Assembly (NCBI RefSeq): GCF_014779765.1
Contig: NZ_JACXZA010000001.1
Location: 372,001-436,000 of the forward strand
Direction: 5' to 3'
From: Paenibacillus terricola
Lineage (GTDB): Bacteria > Bacillota > Bacilli > Paenibacillales > Paenibacillaceae
DNA: 64,000 bases
This document shows positions 61,799 through 64,000 of this stretch, piece by piece. Below the pieces are notes generated by a model. It made no database searches, was not told the origin of the DNA, and was given only the letters and a program-made list of their open reading frames with translations. The stretch's first letter is position 1, and each line of letters opens with the position of its first letter. Made by a program: the position numbers and the translations under genes.

Positions 61799-62155
61799 AT
61801 GATCGATTATGAGCTTGTGAAGACGTACGGTTTGTCAAAGCCGTATACAGAGGAAACATATCCGTTTGGTCCCGAACCGCTTGTGGTAAAGGTCGGGGGC
61901 AAAATGTTTGCGCTGATCTCGCCGGATTCCATCTCACTGAAGTGTGATCCAGCGATTGCACTGAACCTTCGGGAACAGAATCCAGAGGCGATCAAGCCGG
62001 GGTACCATTTGAACAAAAAGCATTGGAATACCGTGATGTTTGGCCCGAATATCTCAGAAGAAGAGATTCAAGATATGATTGACCACTCGTACGATCTCGT
62101 CGTACGCGGCTTGACGAAGTCGCAGCGGGAGCAGATGGGATTGCTTGCGAAGTAA
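61799..62155 (+). CDS. MmcQ/YjbR-family protein
   Basis: A 118-residue protein of the MmcQ/YjbR (CyaY-like fold) family, with FGPEPLVVKVGGKMFALISP near the start, SLKCDPAIALNLREQNPEAI, PGYHLNKKHWNTV in the middle, and MIDHSYDLVVRGLTKSQRE near the end; these are typical of the family. Possibly DNA-binding; no known reaction. The ATG at 61799 follows GAGGAGAGG. Confidence 0.88.
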   Translation: MIDYELVKTYGLSKPYTEETYPFGPEPLVVKVGGKMFALISPDSISLKCDPAIALNLREQNPEAIKPGYHLNKKHWNTVMFGPNISEEEIQDMIDHSYDLVVRGLTKSQREQMGLLAK

Positions 62156-62212
62156 GGCTTGCCAGACTTGAATTAACCCTGGGGAGTGCAAAGGGAAGGA
62201 GAGGATACACGA

Positions 62213-62470
62213 ATGAAGAAGCAGCAGAGACAGCAAAACAATCAACAACAGCAGTCGGATAAGCCGGCAACACTGAAGGATTTGCTCGGAGCTGACGTAC
62301 TCAGCAAGCTGAAACAGCAGCAGGACCAGCTGAAGGCTGATGAGGATAAACGCAAGGAAGACGAGCGTATTCGAGTAGAGGAAGCGCGTAAAGCTGAGCA
62401 GAAGCGTCTGGATAATGATTTCGAGTACTTGCTGAACAACAGCAAGCTCGACTGGAAGAAGCATAAGTAG
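62213..62470 (+). CDS. YqkE-family protein
   Basis: An 85-residue, very charged coiled-coil protein of the YqkE family: KPATLKDLLGADVLSKLKQQ near residue 18 and FEYLLNNSKLDWKKHK at the C-terminus match B. subtilis YqkE. Between them is a long helix rich in Lys, Glu and Arg. AAGGAGAGG precedes the ATG. Function unknown. Confidence 0.85.
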   Translation: MKKQQRQQNNQQQQSDKPATLKDLLGADVLSKLKQQQDQLKADEDKRKEDERIRVEEARKAEQKRLDNDFEYLLNNSKLDWKKHK

Positions 62471-63475
62471 GGGCTTCGCCCCTTCTAACCCCAGTGTTAT
62501 TGGGGCTTCGCCCCTTTAAGAACCCTCTAATTTAATTGCTTACTTCTTTTTCGCACACCCACCCAAACCCTCCCTCTCCCGAGAGGGAGGGCTCCAAGGG
62601 TTGCACCCTTTGGAATCCCGCAGGACTGGTCTAGAGATGTTGGAGCGTGTGCTCGCTTTTCGTCCCTGGTCGGGACACGCTTTACGTCGAATGTACCTAG
62701 GTACGGTTGATGATAGAGTGGGGGATTCTCAGCTCGACAATCATTGTGTGCAATTAAGCCGCTTGTCGTCCCCTGCGGGACACGCTCTTGGTCGATGCTC
62801 GACCGGATAAAGGGGCTGGCCCCTTCTGACCCCAGTGTTATTGGAGCTGCGCCCCTTTAAGAACCCCTAATTTTATTGCTTACATTGTTTACTTGCTTTT
62901 CGCACACCCACCCAAACCCTCCCTCTCCCGAGAGGGAGGGCTCCAAGGGTTGCACCCTTTGGAATCCCGCAGGACTGGTCTAGATACGTTGGAGCGAGGG
63001 ATCGCTTTCGTCTGATCGGGACACGCTTAACGCCGAATGTACCTAGGTACGGTTGATGATAGAGTGGGGGATTCTCAGCTCGACCATCATTGTGTGCAAT
63101 TAAGCCGCTTGTCGTCCCCTGCGGGACACGCTCTTGGTCGATGCTCGACCGGATAAAGGGGCTGTGCCCCTTAAGAACCCCTTGTTTTTTACACCTTTTT
63201 CGCACACCCACCCAAACCCTCCCTCTCCCGAGAGGGAGGGCTCCAAGGGTTGCACCCTTTGGAATCCCGCAGGACAGGTATAGATGCATTGGAGCGTGTG
63301 CTCGCTTTTCGTCCCTGATCGGGACACGCTTTACGTCGAATGTACCTAGGTACGGTTGATGACAGAGTGGGGATTCTCAGCTCGACCATCATTGTGTGCA
63401 ATTAAGCCGTTTGTCGTCCCCTTCGGGACACGCTCTTGGTTGATGCTCGACCATATAAAGGGGCTACGCCCCTTA
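62471..63475. repeat. Three direct copies of a 300-350-bp GC-rich repeat
   Basis: Copies begin near 62471, 62815 and 63164, anchored by CGCACACCCACCCAAACCCT at 62552, 62901 and 63201 (spacing 349 and 300). Each has GGGGCT-nCGCCCC-type hairpins, CCCTCTCCCGAGAGGGAGGG, CCAAGGGTTGCACCCTTTGG, GTACCTAGGTAC and GTCCCCTGCGGGAC palindromes in the same order. No gene is supported. Confidence 0.9.
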
Positions 63476-63483
63476 GGGATACT

Positions 63484-63720
63484 TTTTCTAGGGGGGGCTA
63501 CGCCCCTTGGTGGTTTGTAACGACAGATAAATAGTCACTATGGTTCAGTGACTATGTCAGGGCTCCGTTATAAAATGGCGAGTCGAGCTTGCTATGAGGA
63601 GACTCATGGTCGAGCGCTAAATAAGAGCGTGTCCCGGAGGGACGACAAGCGGCTAAATTACACATACCTAGGGACGAGCATCGATACATTAACTCCATAA
63701 ATAATCCGTAATTAGATACA
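63484..63720. repeat. Partial inverted copies of the 62.5-63.4-kb repeat
   Basis: A short GGGGGGGCTACGCCCC copy at about 63490, then 63622-63685 is an inverted copy of the 3' part of the unit (ATAAGAGCGTGTCCCGGAGG, GACGACAAGCGGCT, CCTAGGGACGAGCATCGAT). No gene. Confidence 0.75.
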
Positions 63721-63724
63721 CTCG

Positions 63725-63870
63725 AAGTAAAGCGTGTCCCGAGGAGGGACGAAAGCGACTCTTACCACCAGCCGTAACTAGACTGCGTATCCAGGAGTCC
63801 AGAGGGCGGAGGCCTTTGGGGCCCTCCCTCTTTGGAGAGGGAGGGTTTGGGAGGGTGTGGTTATCTGAGG
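63725..63870. repeat. Inverted variant repeat unit
   Basis: AAAGCGTGTCCCGAGGAGGG, then GGAGTCCAGAGGGCGGAGGC, CTTTGGGG, and CCCTCCCTCTTTGGAGAGGG with AGGGTTTGGGAGGG: the reverse orientation of the units to the left, and close to the form at 29634-29700. Confidence 0.8.
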
Positions 63871-63910
63871 GTGTGGTCATTAAAATATTCGGGTAAGTGT
63901 CGTGTTACAC

Positions 63911-63957
63911 AACAAAAGCCATCATCCCCACACAGTGGGTGATGATGGCTTTTGTTC
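63911..63957. terminator. Bidirectional terminator near the right edge
   Basis: AACAAAAGCCATCATC and GATGATGGCTTTTGTT form a 16-bp stem with a CCCACaCAGTGGG-like loop region. It lies just downstream of the probable minus-strand stop codon at 63981-63979. Confidence 0.85.
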
Positions 63958-63978
63958 ATTTTGAGCTGTGAGCTGGCC

Positions 63979-64000
63979 TTACATCCATTTCTCGCCCCAG
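63979..64000 (-). CDS. Probable C-terminal codons of a minus-strand gene beyond the edge
   Basis: On the minus strand the frame reads WGEKWM and then TAA (63981-63979). The strong terminator that follows 20 bases downstream suggests the end of a real gene. Only about seven codons are inside the window, so no function can be given. Confidence 0.35.

Overview
The window is 64 kb of chromosome from a low-GC-phylum, endospore-forming bacterium, most likely Paenibacillaceae (Paenibacillus/Cohnella-like). I infer this from the gene set: sda, dnaB-dnaI, coproheme decarboxylase (hemQ), YuiB/YumC/Ndh, a futalosine-pathway mqnE, a ydaO-type c-di-AMP leader on ktrB, many YesM/YesN-type regulators and copper-amine-oxidase 'stalk' domains. 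Base composition is about 50-55% G+C in genes, with strong AGGAGG-type ribosome sites and frequent GTG/TTG starts. I saw no rRNA, tRNA, complete insertion sequence, prophage or CRISPR array.

Layout. 1-4 kb: a HAD phosphatase cut by the window edge, DUF456, ThuA and a MurJ/SpoVB-like flippase, with a MITE-like repeat just before the flippase. 4.2-8.1 kb: a YesM/YesN two-component system with a sugar-binding lipoprotein but no ABC permease. 8.2-9.5 kb: a divergent SDR/HxlR pair around a dyad operator. 9.5-17.4 kb: an OmpR-type two-component system divergent from a VTC polyphosphate-polymerase-like / DUF4956 / carbohydrate-binding lipoprotein cluster, then a stalk-domain lipoprotein and a CGDC thioredoxin. 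17.5-18.3 kb: palindromic GC-rich repeats. 18.4-24.2 kb: heme A synthase, a HEPN-like protein, NifU and IscA-type Fe-S proteins, YuzB, an NDH-2-like flavoprotein and mqnE. 24.8-25.4 kb: two near-identical structured RNA-like units on the minus strand, each ending in its own intrinsic terminator. 25.6-28.9 kb: SEC-C protein, FAD monooxygenase, YheC/D, sda behind a group of DnaA-box-like sites, and a zinc-ribbon protein. 28.9-29.7 kb: a 62-bp tandem palindromic array and a 27-bp perfect inverted repeat. 29.7-35.9 kb: YumC, Ndh (Rex-like site), a chemoreceptor, HemQ, YuiB. 36-38.5 kb: dnaB-dnaI. 38.7-44.9 kb: lipoproteins, a sulfate importer (sbp-cysT-cysW-yezD, no ATPase gene) and thpR. 45-50.6 kb: uvrC, a HAD phosphatase, a MerR/TipA-type gene with a nonsense codon, and a CPBP protease. 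50.9-56 kb: c-di-AMP riboswitch, ktrB, ktrA and two tandem ArsB/NhaD-type transporters. 56-62.5 kb: small proteins, a LysR regulator divergent from sdhCAB, YjbR-like and YqkE. 62.5-64 kb: a repeat field without genes, then the probable last codons of a minus-strand gene.

How the parts fit. Many genes belong to a menaquinone-based respiratory chain and its cofactors: mqnE (menaquinone), sdhCAB, Ndh, CtaA (heme A), HemQ (heme b), YumC, and Fe-S proteins, with candidate Rex, Fur-like and LysR sites. The K+ block with the c-di-AMP leader and Na+/H+-type antiporter relatives looks like an osmotic/ion homeostasis module. The least explained content is non-coding: the paired structured RNA units and several families of palindromic intergenic repeats.
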